Assembly (NCBI RefSeq): GCF_963667045.1
Contig: NZ_OY762934.1
Location: forward strand, 744,001 to 808,000
DNA: 64,000 nucleotides
Source: an uncultured Cohaesibacter sp.
GTDB lineage: Bacteria; Pseudomonadota; Alphaproteobacteria; Rhizobiales; Cohaesibacteraceae
Reading direction: 5' to 3'
This document shows positions 46,523-55,759 of the stretch, one piece after another. Made by a program: the position numbers and the translations under genes. The notes beneath the pieces were generated by a model. That model saw only the letters and a program-made list of their open reading frames with translations. It was not told the origin of the DNA and did not search any database. Positions within the stretch are counted from its first letter, which is position 1, and the number at the start of each line of letters is the position of its first letter.

Positions 46523-47976
46523 TATACACCACTTGCCGGAATGCCAGCGCGGACGATCGGGCGTGGCGAGACCAGTTCCTTCCAGGTAGACAGTGCCTTG
46601 TTGACCGCGCCATAGGGCTTGCGCGCCACGAACTGGCCGTGCCCCTCTTCGGTCTTCAGCGTGCTTTCCTCGACCACGACCTTGCCTCGCGACAGGGTGA
46701 AGCGCGGCAGACCCGTGACTTCCTTGCCCTCAAAGACGCTATAGTCGATGGAGGAGACCTGGGTTGCTGCGGAAATGGTCTTCTTGAGTTTCGGATCCCA
46801 GACGACGATGTCGGCGTCCGCCCCTACAAGAATGGCCCCCTTCTTCGGGTATATGTTGAGGATCTTGGCGATGTTGGTGGAGGTAACCGCCACGAACTCG
46901 TTCATCGTCAACCGGCCAGTGCCGACGCCATAGGTCCAGAGCATCGGCAGCCGGTCTTCAAGACCGCCGGTGCCGTTCGGGATCTTGGTGAAATCACCGA
47001 CGCCATAGCGCTTCTGGTCGGTCGTGAAGGCGCAATGGTCGGTCGCCACGCAGGAAAGTGAACCTGCCTGAAGGCCAGCCCAGAGGCTGTCCTGATGCAT
47101 CTTGTTGCGGAACGGCGGGCTCATGACGCGGCGGGCGGCGTGATCCCAGTCCTTGTCGAAATATTCGCTTTCATCAAGGGTCAGATGCTGGATCAGCGGC
47201 TCGCCATAGACGCGCATGCCCTTCTGACGGGCACGACGGATGGCCTCATGGGCCTGTTCGCAGGATGTATGGACCACATAGAGCGGAACGCCTGCCATAT
47301 CGGCCAGCATGATGGCTCGGTTGGTGGCTTCCCCTTCCACTTCCGGCGGGCGGGAATAGGCGTGTGCTTCCGGGCCGGTGTTACCCTCGGACAGCAGCTT
47401 GGCAGACATGGAGGCAACCACGTCGCCATTCTCTGCGTGGACAAGCGGCATGGCGCCCAGTTCGGCACAGCGCTGGAAGGAGGCAAACAGCTCGTCGTCG
47501 TTGACCATCAACGAGCCCTTGTAGGCGAGGAAATGCTTGAAGGTGTTGATGCCCTTCTCGCGAACGACCGTTTCCATTTCCTCGAACACCTGCTTGTCCC
47601 ACCATGTGATGGCCATGTGGAAGGAATAGTCGCAGGTGGCGCGGGTCGACTTGTTGTCCCAACGCATCAGGGCGTCCAGCAGACTCTGGCCAGGATCGGG
47701 CAGACAGAAGTCGACCACCATCGTCGTGCCGCCCGCCACCGCAGCGCGGGTGCCTGAAGAAAAGTCATCTGCCGAATAGGTGCCCATGAAAGGCATTTCC
47801 AGATGCACATGGGGATCGATGCCACCCGGCATGACATAGCAGCCGGTGGCGTCCAGAATTTCACCGCCGGAGAGATCGGGGCCGATTTCGGTGATGACAC
47901 CATCCTCGATTTTCACATCGGCTTCATAAGTCAGATCGGCGGTGACAACAGTTCCGCCCTTAATCACTTTGCTCAT
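46522..47976 (-). CDS. hydA: Dihydropyrimidinase / D-hydantoinase
   Basis: Opens the ring of dihydrouracil, dihydrothymine or 5-substituted hydantoins. The binuclear zinc site is complete: His56 and His58 in DPHVHLEMP, carbamylated Lys153 in FLAYKG, His180 in HAENGD, His236 in VVHTSCE and Asp313 in TDHCAF. Length 484. The ATG at 47976 follows AAGGGAAC; the frame runs open to 48327 but overlaps no conserved sequence there. It follows the carbamoylase gene on the same strand, so together they give a beta-amino acid. Confidence 0.95.
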   Translation of the reverse strand: MSKVIKGGTVVTADLTYEADVKIEDGVITEIGPDLSGGEILDATGCYVMPGGIDPHVHLEMPFMGTYSADDFSSGTRAAVAGGTTMVVDFCLPDPGQSLLDALMRWDNKSTRATCDYSFHMAITWWDKQVFEEMETVVREKGINTFKHFLAYKGSLMVNDDELFASFQRCAELGAMPLVHAENGDVVASMSAKLLSEGNTGPEAHAYSRPPEVEGEATNRAIMLADMAGVPLYVVHTSCEQAHEAIRRARQKGMRVYGEPLIQHLTLDESEYFDKDWDHAARRVMSPPFRNKMHQDSLWAGLQAGSLSCVATDHCAFTTDQKRYGVGDFTKIPNGTGGLEDRLPMLWTYGVGTGRLTMNEFVAVTSTNIAKILNIYPKKGAILVGADADIVVWDPKLKKTISAATQVSSIDYSVFEGKEVTGLPRFTLSRGKVVVEESTLKTEEGHGQFVARKPYGAVNKALSTWKELVSPRPIVRAGIPASGV

Positions 47977-48220
47977 GTTACTGTTCCCTTCAAGTTTCAT
48001 GCCAAGAAGCGGGCACCGGACACAGTTCGGGCGTTCCCGGTAAGCGAACGATCTGCCTCTTGCCTTGGTGTCTTGAGCTCCGACCAAAGCGGTTGCCTCT
48101 GGCGGAGTTTTTGTCTTGTCTGGTAATTGCCGGGTCGGATTCCACCGGGCTTTGGCCCTGTTCATGGATCGGGAATCCGTGCCCCAGATCTTGTCGCCGT
48201 TCGGCGTCTTGTCCTGATCG

Positions 48221-49462
48221 CTACTCGACGATCTCGGCCGTTTCCAGAACCGCCTGCAGCAGCACGTCAGCCCCGGCGGTGGCCCATTCCTTGGAAATTT
48301 CCTCGGCTTCGTTGTGCGAGAGGCCATCGACGCACGGACACATGATCATCGTGGCCGGAGCGACCTTTGCGGCCCAGCATGCGTCATGGCCAGCGCCGGA
48401 GACGATGTCCATATGCGAGTAGCCAAGATCGATGGCGGCATTGCGCACGCGCTCGACAAGCGTCGGCTCGAAGGTCACCGGATCGAACTGGCCGACCTGC
48501 TCCACCGAGCAGCCGACACCGAGCTCTTCACAGATGACCGCCGCCTTTTCCTTGATGGCATCGCGCATGCCGTTGAGCTTGTCGATGTCGACGGTGCGGA
48601 TGTCGACCGTGAAGACCACCGTCCCGGGCAGCACGTTGCGCGAGTTCGGCGAGAAGGTCACCTGCCCGACACCGCCAACTGCGTTTGGCTGGGCTGCCAT
48701 GGTCACGTCCTGCACCATTTCGAAGATGCGGGCCATGGCCAGACCGGCGTTGACGCGCATGGCCATCGGAGTGGAGCCGGTATGGGCTTCCTTGCCGGTC
48801 AGCGTGAACTCCAGCCACCACAGCCCCTGACAATGGGTCACGACACCGATTTCCTTGTTTTCGGCTTCAAGGATCGGGCCCTGCTCGATGTGATATTCGA
48901 AATAGGCGTGCATCTTACGAGCGCCAACCTCTTCGTCCCCAACCCAGTTGATGCGCTTGAGCTCGTCACCGTAGGTCTTGCCCTCAAGGTCCTTGCGGCC
49001 ATAGGCATAGTCAAGCGAATGGACACCAGCAAAGACGCCGGAGGCCAGCATCGGCGGCGAGAAGCGGCCGCCCTCTTCGTTGGCCCAGTTGGTCACGACA
49101 ATCGGGTGTTTGGTCTTGATGTCGGCATCATTGAGCATGCGCACCAGTTCCAGAGCCGAAAGCACACCGAGCACGCCGTCATATTTGCCACCGGTTGGCT
49201 GGGTATCAAGGTGCGAACCGACATAGACCGGCAGTGCATCGGGGTCGGTCCCCGGACGGGTCATGAACATTGAGCCCATCTTGTCGACGCCCATGGCAAG
49301 GCCTGCGTCTTCGCACCATTTCTGGAACAGGGCGCGCCCCTCGGCATCCTCATCGGTCAGGGTCTGTCGATTATTGCCACCGGCAACGCCCGGCCCGATT
49401 TTTGCCATGTCCATCAGAGACTGCCAAAGACGGTCTCCATCCACTCGCAGATTCTTCTTCAT
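48221..49462 (-). CDS. N-carbamoyl-beta-alanine amidohydrolase (HyuC/allantoate family)
   Basis: M20-family zinc amidase that releases CO2 and NH3 from N-carbamoyl-beta-alanine or N-carbamoyl-amino acids. Ligand motifs: GSHLDTQPTGGKYDG with His84 and Asp95, NEEGGRF with the Glu129/Glu130 pair, YHIEQGP with His191, and GLSHNEAE near the C-terminus. 413 residues, usual for the family. Next to hydA, the beta-alanine form is favoured over the hydantoin L-carbamoylase form, which is very similar. Confidence 0.92.
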   Translation of the reverse strand: MKKNLRVDGDRLWQSLMDMAKIGPGVAGGNNRQTLTDEDAEGRALFQKWCEDAGLAMGVDKMGSMFMTRPGTDPDALPVYVGSHLDTQPTGGKYDGVLGVLSALELVRMLNDADIKTKHPIVVTNWANEEGGRFSPPMLASGVFAGVHSLDYAYGRKDLEGKTYGDELKRINWVGDEEVGARKMHAYFEYHIEQGPILEAENKEIGVVTHCQGLWWLEFTLTGKEAHTGSTPMAMRVNAGLAMARIFEMVQDVTMAAQPNAVGGVGQVTFSPNSRNVLPGTVVFTVDIRTVDIDKLNGMRDAIKEKAAVICEELGVGCSVEQVGQFDPVTFEPTLVERVRNAAIDLGYSHMDIVSGAGHDACWAAKVAPATMIMCPCVDGLSHNEAEEISKEWATAGADVLLQAVLETAEIVE

Positions 49463-49601
49463 GATCCGGTTCCCCTATCATATTCATCTGTCATAGGTCG
49501 TTTGCCCAAAGGGCTATTCTGGAAGTGCACCCGCCGGTTTTCCGGTCTGTCAGTGCTGAAATTCATTCTTCACATCAGGCGCGCAAGCCCACGCCGCTCC
49601 C

Positions 49602-51092
49602 CTAACTCGGGAAGGTAAACACAGCGCCCTCGGACAGTCCCTCGGGCCAGCGCGTCGTGGTGGTCTTCAATTTGGTATAGAAATGAATGGCTTCCGGCCC
49701 ATAGATGCCGTGAGAGCCGAAACTTGAGCGTTTCCAGCCGCCGAAGGAATGGAAGGCCACGGGCACCGGAATGGGCACGTTGATGCCGACCATACCGACC
49801 TCGATCTGGCTGGAGAATTTGCGGGCAGCGTCGCCGTTGCGCGTGAAGATCGCGGTGCCATTGCCATACTCGTGGACATTGATCAGCTCGACCGCGCTCT
49901 CGAAACTCTGAGGCGCCATGACAGACAGCACCGGCCCGAAAATTTCGGTCTTGTAGATGTCCATTTCCGGGGTCACCTTGTCAAACAGGGTGCCGCCGAC
50001 AAAATAGCCTCCCTCATAGCCCTGCAAGGTAAAGGCGCGACCGTCAACCACCAGATCTGCCCCCTGCTCAACGCCGCTGTCGATCAGCCCGCCAATGCGC
50101 TTCTTGGCGTCGGCGGTAATGACAGGGCCCATTTCGGCGGTCTCGTCACTGGAAGGGCCGATCCTCAGGGCCTCTACCTTTGGCTTGAGACTGGAGATGA
50201 GCCGCGTTGCTGTTTCCTCCCCGATGGGGACGGCAACCGAGACAGCCATGCACCGCTCACCGGCCGAGCCGAAAGCAGCGCCCATCAAGGCGTCGGCGGC
50301 CTGATCCATATCGGCATCGGGCATGATGATCATGTGGTTCTTGGCTCCGCCCAGAGCCTGCACGCGCTTGGCACTGTCGGTGCCACGGCGGTAGACATAT
50401 TCGGCAATCGGGGTCGATCCGACAAAGCTCACAGCCTTGACATCGGGATGATCGAGCAGGCAGTCAACGGCACTCTTGTCGCCATGCACCACGTTGATCA
50501 CGCCCTTGGGTAAACCGGCTTCCATCAGCAATTCGCAAACGAAATTGGCCGCAGACGGATCCCGTTCGGAAGGTTTCAACACGAAGGTGTTGCCACAGGC
50601 AATCGCCATCGGGAACATCCACATCGGCACCATGGCCGGGAAGTTGAAGGGGGTGATACCCGCCACGACACCAAGCGGCTGGCGCTCGGAATGGGTATCG
50701 ATGCCGGAGCCGACGTTGCGAGAGAACTCGCCCTTCAGCAGATGCGGAGCACCACAGGCGAACTCGATCACCTCAAGGGCACGGGCCACCTCGCCAAGGG
50801 CATCATCGTGGGTCTTGCCATGTTCGCGGCTGATCTCGCGGGCAATGTCGTCTGCCCGTTCGCGCACCAGCGCCTGATAGGCAAACATGACGCGGGCCCG
50901 CTTGGCCGGAGGCGTTGCCGCCCAGCCCGGCAGAGCCGCCTTTGCCGCAGCAACCGCCGCGTTGACCTCCTCATCACTCGACAGGCCCAGCGTAGCAATC
51001 TGTTCGCCTGTAGCCGGGTTGAAAATGGCCGCTGTGCGCCCGGATACTGAAGCGACTTTCTTTCCCTTGATGATATTGTCGACGTGATACAT
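49602..51092 (-). CDS. mmsA: (Methyl)malonate-semialdehyde dehydrogenase, CoA-acylating
   Basis: Converts malonate semialdehyde to acetyl-CoA and methylmalonate semialdehyde to propionyl-CoA. Features: GVVAGITPFNFPAMVPMWMF, the FVGSTPIAEYVY NAD site, catalytic Cys in GSAGERCMAVSV, and GWKRSSFGSHGIYGPEAI, which marks the MmsA branch. 496 residues. The ATG at 51092 follows GAGGGG; a GTG one codon upstream is possible. It would finish degradation of beta-alanine (from uracil) and 3-aminoisobutyrate (from thymine). No matching aminotransferase lies in this operon. Confidence 0.94.
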   Translation of the reverse strand: MYHVDNIIKGKKVASVSGRTAAIFNPATGEQIATLGLSSDEEVNAAVAAAKAALPGWAATPPAKRARVMFAYQALVRERADDIAREISREHGKTHDDALGEVARALEVIEFACGAPHLLKGEFSRNVGSGIDTHSERQPLGVVAGITPFNFPAMVPMWMFPMAIACGNTFVLKPSERDPSAANFVCELLMEAGLPKGVINVVHGDKSAVDCLLDHPDVKAVSFVGSTPIAEYVYRRGTDSAKRVQALGGAKNHMIIMPDADMDQAADALMGAAFGSAGERCMAVSVAVPIGEETATRLISSLKPKVEALRIGPSSDETAEMGPVITADAKKRIGGLIDSGVEQGADLVVDGRAFTLQGYEGGYFVGGTLFDKVTPEMDIYKTEIFGPVLSVMAPQSFESAVELINVHEYGNGTAIFTRNGDAARKFSSQIEVGMVGINVPIPVPVAFHSFGGWKRSSFGSHGIYGPEAIHFYTKLKTTTTRWPEGLSEGAVFTFPS

Positions 51093-51225
51093 CACGCTTC
51101 CCCTCGCCTCTGTTTGCGCCCCAGTTCCCCTTGGGTGCTATCTGCCGCGTGCGGTTTGGCCGGTGTATTTTTTGCGATTTTTTTTGCCAAACGCCTCTTT
51201 CGTGGTAAGAACGCTTGCACTATCC

Positions 51226-51262
51226 GCACGATCGGTCAATATTTTTTCTGCACGATCGGTCA
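51226..51262. promoter_or_regulatory. Direct-repeat operator for the TetR/RutR-like regulator
   Basis: GCACGATCGGTCA occurs exactly twice, at 51226-51238 and 51250-51262, with a 24-bp period, so both lie on nearly the same helix face. The reverse complement contains TTGACC, the half-site of E. coli RutR (TTGACCA...TGGTCAA). It lies 134 bp before mmsA and 177 bp before the regulator gene; the rest of the 51093-51439 gap is AT-rich with no further clear element. Confidence 0.6.
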
Positions 51263-51439
51263 GCTTTTTGAGTGTTTGCAAAATATTGGTGCAACTGCTC
51301 AAAAAACGAACAAGAAAAGTCAAAAATTGATGCAGGCGACTTTGCGTATGAAAGCGTTTATCTACAGGCCTCATACAAAAGTTCTTGTGATCGAAAAATA
51401 ACTACACTGCCCGCACAGACTAACTAGACAGGTAAGTTC

Positions 51440-52066
51440 ATGAGACCCCAGCAATACACGAAGCAGCAAAAAAACAGGGCACAGAATACCGAGAAAATAT
51501 TGTCTGCAGCCGAAATAGTTTTCGCGCAGTTCGGTTATAATGGTGCCTCGATCAGTCGTATTGCAGAAGAAGCCGGTCTACCCAAGTCCAACGTGGTTTA
51601 TTACTTTTCGACCAAAGAGTTACTATATCGCACGGTCGTTGAGGACATCTTCAATGTCTGGCGCGCGGCGGCAGATGAAATCGTCGAGGAAGCCGACCCG
51701 AGAGAGGCGCTTGGCAACTACATCGATACCAAGATGGAGCTGGCCAGAACGCGCCCCTATGGCTCGATGGTCTGGGCCAACGAAATCATTCAGGGCGCAC
51801 CGATCGTGCAGGACTATCTGGAAACCGAGCTGCGGTCATGGACCCAAGAGCGGGTCAACGTGATTCACAAATGGATTGCGGCAGGCAAGATTCGCCCGAT
51901 CAGCCCCAAGCACCTGCTCTTCACCATTTGGGCAACCACCCAGCATTACGCCGATTTCAAGCATCAGATCTCGACGCTCAACGAGGGCAGCGATCTCAAT
52001 GACGAGCAGTGGCAAGAAACCAAACAGGCAGTCAAGGAACTGCTGCTGTTTGGCATCTGTCACTAG
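51440..52066 (+). CDS. TetR-family regulator, RutR/YcdC-like
   Basis: Repressor of 208 residues. N-terminal TetR helix-turn-helix at about 15-60 (GYNGASISRIAEEAGLPKSN then VVYYFSTKELLY). The C-terminal part, with RPYGSMVWANEIIQGAPIV and IRPISPKHLLFTIWATTQHYADF, resembles the YcdC/RutR ligand domain, whose E. coli member senses uracil and thymine. It is divergent from mmsA and the pyrimidine genes, so it probably controls them. It converges with the next gene, only 18 bp away, with no visible terminator. Confidence 0.88.
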   Translation: MRPQQYTKQQKNRAQNTEKILSAAEIVFAQFGYNGASISRIAEEAGLPKSNVVYYFSTKELLYRTVVEDIFNVWRAAADEIVEEADPREALGNYIDTKMELARTRPYGSMVWANEIIQGAPIVQDYLETELRSWTQERVNVIHKWIAAGKIRPISPKHLLFTIWATTQHYADFKHQISTLNEGSDLNDEQWQETKQAVKELLLFGICH

Positions 52067-52084
52067 CGGCAAAGGCAGGGTTTC

Positions 52085-53761
52085 TCAGGGCCGGGGCCCT
52101 CTGCGGGTGCCATAATCAAGTTCGGCGGTCTTGGGCCCAAAGACCTTGAGCGGCTCGGGCGCATCAAACGGGTCGAGATGGATCTCGATGAAGGAGGCAC
52201 AATCCGCCTTCCCGCATGCATCAAGAGCGGCGACCAGTTCCCCTTCGGTCGAGACCGATGCGGTGAAGGATTCAACGCCGGGCGCGAACACCTTCATCAG
52301 GGCCGTATAATCCCAGTTCGCGACATCATTGTAGCTGGCTTTCATGCCCTGAATATAGCGCTCGATGGTGTAGCCACGGTTGTTGATGAGGAAAATGATC
52401 GGCTTCAACCCTTCCCGAAGGATGGTCGACAGCTCCTGCGCGGTGAGCTGGAACGAGCCGTCGCCAATGAACAGGATCTGCCGCCGGTCAGGCGCGGCCA
52501 TCATCGAGCCGAGCAGCGCGGGCAACGTGTAGCCAATGGCTCCCCAGACCATCTGGGAGAGATAGCTGACCCCAGCGGGCAGCCGGACACTGGTCATCGC
52601 AATGTTGGACGTGCCGTTTTCCGCCAGAATCACGTCGCCTTCTTCGAAGAAGCCTTCCATGATGGGCCAGAAGCGCTTTTGCGTCAGGGCGAGATCCGGC
52701 TCAATGGTCACCGGTTCGCCACCATGGGTCTCAAGACGAACGACAGACTCTGGGCGCGCATCAATGCAATCGACCAATCCGTTGATCAGTTCCTCGGCCA
52801 TGACACCTTCAAACACCTCGCCACCGATGGTGGCACTGTGGCCCCGGATCGAAACGATCTTTTCAGCAGGCATCTGGTCGATGAACTGCAGGGTGCTGGC
52901 TTCGACAAAGCTCGGAGCCGTCACGAACAGACAGTCTGATTTTTCAATGATATCACGCACATGCGGGGCAGAGGCGGCGCCGTTGTAGATGCCCGCGAAC
53001 AAAGGGGACGCTTCGCTGAGGATGGCCTTGCCAGAGCGGAAGGATGCATAGGGAATCCGGTATTTTTCCACCAGCCGCACAAGGGCGTCGGCGTAGCCGG
53101 TCCGGTCGACGTCCATGTCGATCAGGACTGCAGGCCGCCTAGCGTTTTCCAGATACTGCCTGACCAACGCGGTGGCGCTCTCAAGGCACTCGCTGTCACT
53201 TTCCGGCATCGCCAGATTCAGCGGCCGGGTCGGCGCATCGATCATGAGATAGGAAATATTGGAAGGGATCTGGATGAAAACCGGCTGCCGTTCAATCCAG
53301 CAGATGCTCAGGATCCGGTCGATCTCGAAGGCGGCATTGGCCGGGGTCAGACGGGTCTGCGCGACCGTAAATTCGCGTACGCTGTTCATGACATTGTCAA
53401 AGTTGCCTTCGGCCAGTGAATGATGAATTCTGAGGTGGCCTTCCATGGCATAGAGCGGCGGCGCACCGGAGATGAACACGATAGGCACATTCTCCGCACA
53501 GGCACCGGCGACGCCGCAGAGGGCAGACAGGTCGCCCACCCCGTAGGTGGTGATCATCGCCGCAATCCGGTTGAGCCGGGCATAGCCATCGGCAGCATAG
53601 GCCGAGTTCAGCTCGTTGCAGTTGCCCACGAAGGTGAGGCCTTCGACATCCTCGATCTGATCGAGCATTTGCAGGGTGAAATCGCCGGGAACGCCGAACA
53701 CATGTCCGATTCCCATTTCCTTCAAACGCGTGAAAAGATAGTTGCCAATGCTCGTCTTCAT
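52085..53761 (-). CDS. TPP-dependent 2-oxoacid decarboxylase (pyruvate/indolepyruvate type)
   Basis: Decarboxylates pyruvate, indolepyruvate or a related 2-oxo acid to an aldehyde. The 558-residue product has catalytic Glu in FVGNCNELNSAYAADGYAR, the HH pair in RIHHSLAEGN (near 113), and the TPP motif GDGSFQ...NNRGYTIE. This double His is a mark of the pyruvate decarboxylase branch. The ATG at 53761 follows GAGG; six upstream codons are optional. The gene could make aldehydes for redox balance or take part in auxin-like aromatic metabolism; substrate not determinable. Confidence 0.88.
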   Translation of the reverse strand: MKTSIGNYLFTRLKEMGIGHVFGVPGDFTLQMLDQIEDVEGLTFVGNCNELNSAYAADGYARLNRIAAMITTYGVGDLSALCGVAGACAENVPIVFISGAPPLYAMEGHLRIHHSLAEGNFDNVMNSVREFTVAQTRLTPANAAFEIDRILSICWIERQPVFIQIPSNISYLMIDAPTRPLNLAMPESDSECLESATALVRQYLENARRPAVLIDMDVDRTGYADALVRLVEKYRIPYASFRSGKAILSEASPLFAGIYNGAASAPHVRDIIEKSDCLFVTAPSFVEASTLQFIDQMPAEKIVSIRGHSATIGGEVFEGVMAEELINGLVDCIDARPESVVRLETHGGEPVTIEPDLALTQKRFWPIMEGFFEEGDVILAENGTSNIAMTSVRLPAGVSYLSQMVWGAIGYTLPALLGSMMAAPDRRQILFIGDGSFQLTAQELSTILREGLKPIIFLINNRGYTIERYIQGMKASYNDVANWDYTALMKVFAPGVESFTASVSTEGELVAALDACGKADCASFIEIHLDPFDAPEPLKVFGPKTAELDYGTRRGPRP

Positions 53762-53825
53762 GATTGCTCGCGGCCTCAAAGCTGGTTCCGTTACAAATGC
53801 TTAGTGATTGTCTAGCCAGAACGGC

Positions 53826-53880
53826 TGAAGCGATCATGGCCACTGGAGACTGATTTGTCCAGAACCATTCGATCGCTTCA
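53826..53880 (-). repeat. Inverted repeat between two genes
   Basis: TGAAGCGATC (53826-53835) and GATCGCTTCA (53871-53880) are perfect 10-bp inverted arms, with an inner CTGGA/TCCAG stem. It lies 24 bp after the glutathione-transferase stop on the minus strand, without a T-run. Function is unclear: mRNA stabiliser or regulator site. Confidence 0.5.
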
Positions 53881-53903
53881 GAGCCTTGATCAACGAGCCT
53901 GTT

Positions 53904-54872
53904 CTAAGAGGCGACGGACTTCAGGAGCGCCTCCACATGAGCCGGTCCGGTCGGGCGGATGCCGTTCGGGTTAAGCGCCTTGATGGAGTAGTAGCCGCGG
54001 GTGATGTGATCCATGTTGACAGTGTCGACAACACCCGGCAGACGCAGGATGCGCTCCATATAGGCCGACAGCTGCGGATAGTCCTTGATCTGCCTGCGGT
54101 TGGTCTTGAACAGGCCATGGTAGGCCGCATCAAAGCGGATCAAGGTCACGAAGATACGGATATCCGTCTCGGTGAAGCAATCCCCGAAGACAAAGCCGCC
54201 ATCAAGACGGGCTTCCAGCATGTCGAGCGTTTCGAATACCCCGTCAACGGCCTCGTCATAAGCAACCTGGGTTGTCGCGAACCCGGCCTTGTAGACCCCG
54301 TTGTTGAGCTTGTCGTAGATGACCGGATTGAGTGCGTCGATTTCCTCGTGAAGGTCTTCGGAATAAAGACGCACATCGGACGGTATCATGTGCTCGAAAG
54401 CGGCATCAAACATCCGGACGATATCGGCGCTCTCGTTGTTGACCATGACATTGCGCTTCATGTCCCACAACACGGGCACGGTGGCCCTGCCGGAAAAATG
54501 CGGGTCGGCGCGGGTGTAAAGCTCGTGGATATAGGTGGCGCCGAACAGCGGGTCTTCATCTGCACCGGGGTAGCCACCAAAGGCCCAGCCCCGATCGGTC
54601 AGGGTCGGGTTGACGACGGTGACCGGGATGATCTCCTCAAGGCCTTTCAACTTGCGGGCAATCAGAGTACGGGAGGCCCATGGACAGATGAGCGCCACAT
54701 AGAGGCGATAGCGCCCGGCTTCTGCTTCAAAGCCCCCTTCCCCGGTTGGACCAGAAGCACCGTCCGGCGTGATCCAGTTGCGGAAACTTGAAGTCTGGCG
54801 CACGAAGCGTCCATCCTTGTCGGATTTCTGTACGGGCTGCCAGTCCTTTGTCCATTTTCCATCGATCAGCAT
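53904..54872 (-). CDS. Glutathionyl-hydroquinone reductase (GST superfamily)
   Basis: Xi-class glutathione transferase that reduces glutathionyl-hydroquinones. The catalytic ALICPWASRTLIARKLKGLE segment (CPWA near residue 64) is diagnostic, followed by the C-terminal helical domain with FGDCFTETDIRIFVTLIRFD. 322 residues is normal. The extradiol dioxygenase gene lies directly upstream on the same strand; both may act on catechol- or quinone-type compounds. Confidence 0.93.
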   Translation of the reverse strand: MLIDGKWTKDWQPVQKSDKDGRFVRQTSSFRNWITPDGASGPTGEGGFEAEAGRYRLYVALICPWASRTLIARKLKGLEEIIPVTVVNPTLTDRGWAFGGYPGADEDPLFGATYIHELYTRADPHFSGRATVPVLWDMKRNVMVNNESADIVRMFDAAFEHMIPSDVRLYSEDLHEEIDALNPVIYDKLNNGVYKAGFATTQVAYDEAVDGVFETLDMLEARLDGGFVFGDCFTETDIRIFVTLIRFDAAYHGLFKTNRRQIKDYPQLSAYMERILRLPGVVDTVNMDHITRGYYSIKALNPNGIRPTGPAHVEALLKSVAS

Positions 54873-54934
54873 GGCCGTCTCCTGTCTTTCTTTGTTCTCT
54901 CTGTTTTTGTTATGGTTATGGCGTGTTACGGCCT

Positions 54935-55759
54935 TCAGGCGCTGTGGAAGATGAACGAGCGCATCGAGACCGAACCAAGATCGATCGACTCGGTCATGAA
55001 GGTCAGATCGTCCCGTTCGTCGGAAGCCCCGGCGATGGTCAGGGCCGGCAGATAATGGTCTACCGTCGGATGGGCCATGCGCAGCAGGGAGCCGAGCTGT
55101 TGCGGATCAGCCAACGCGCCGTAGTCGCGCTCAGACAGCTTGTCGGTAAACAGCTTGTCGAATTCCAGCGCAAAGTCCTGTGCCTTGCCACCCCAGCGCA
55201 TGGCGCGCAGGTTGTGCACCACGTTGCCGGACCCGAGGATCAGCACGCCCCGGTCACGCAACTGGGCAAGCGTCTTGCCGATTTCCATATGCCATTTGAG
55301 CGGCTTGGTCATGTCGATCGACAGCTGGAACACCGGCACATCGGCTTCGGGATAGAGATGCGTCAGAACCGACCATGCGCCATGGTCAAGGCCCCAGCGA
55401 TCATCCTCCTCGGCGTGATGGCTGGCCAGAATGGCGACCACATCACGTGCCAGAGCAGGATCGCCATGGGCGGGATACTGCTGGGCGAACAGCTCGTCGG
55501 GAAAGCCGTAGAAGTCATGAATGGTCTTGGGCAGCTTGGAAACATCGACCAGCGTCGAGCCCTGCGTCATCCAGTGGGCGGAAACCACGAGAATGGCTTG
55601 TGGACGCGGCAGGCTTTTACCGAGCTGGATCCAGCTCTTGCTGTAGACATTGTCCTCGATGGCGTTCATCGGGTTGCCATGGCCAAGAAAGACCAACGGC
55701 ATGCGATCGGATGCCTTCAGACTGTCGCGAAGGCTTTCAAGGGAATGGGTCACGCTCAT
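54935..55759 (-). CDS. ygiD: DODA-type extradiol aromatic ring-opening dioxygenase
   Basis: LigB/DODA-type metalloenzyme, 274 residues, similar to E. coli YgiD, which acts on DOPA. Metal-binding and catalytic histidines lie in FLGHGNPMNAI, VVSAHWMTQG, LDHGAWSVL and PTVDHYLPAL. AAGGAGAAAG precedes the ATG. It is followed, 62 bp on, by the glutathionyl-hydroquinone reductase. Physiological substrate unknown; many members are cryptic. Confidence 0.9.
   Translation of the reverse strand: MSVTHSLESLRDSLKASDRMPLVFLGHGNPMNAIEDNVYSKSWIQLGKSLPRPQAILVVSAHWMTQGSTLVDVSKLPKTIHDFYGFPDELFAQQYPAHGDPALARDVVAILASHHAEEDDRWGLDHGAWSVLTHLYPEADVPVFQLSIDMTKPLKWHMEIGKTLAQLRDRGVLILGSGNVVHNLRAMRWGGKAQDFALEFDKLFTDKLSERDYGALADPQQLGSLLRMAHPTVDHYLPALTIAGASDERDDLTFMTESIDLGSVSMRSFIFHSA

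Noticed and set aside
47977-48327. N-terminal extension of dihydropyrimidinase by 117 codons
   Set aside because: The extension is Arg/Pro-rich, overlaps the end of the amidase gene, and a good ribosome site precedes the Met at 47976.
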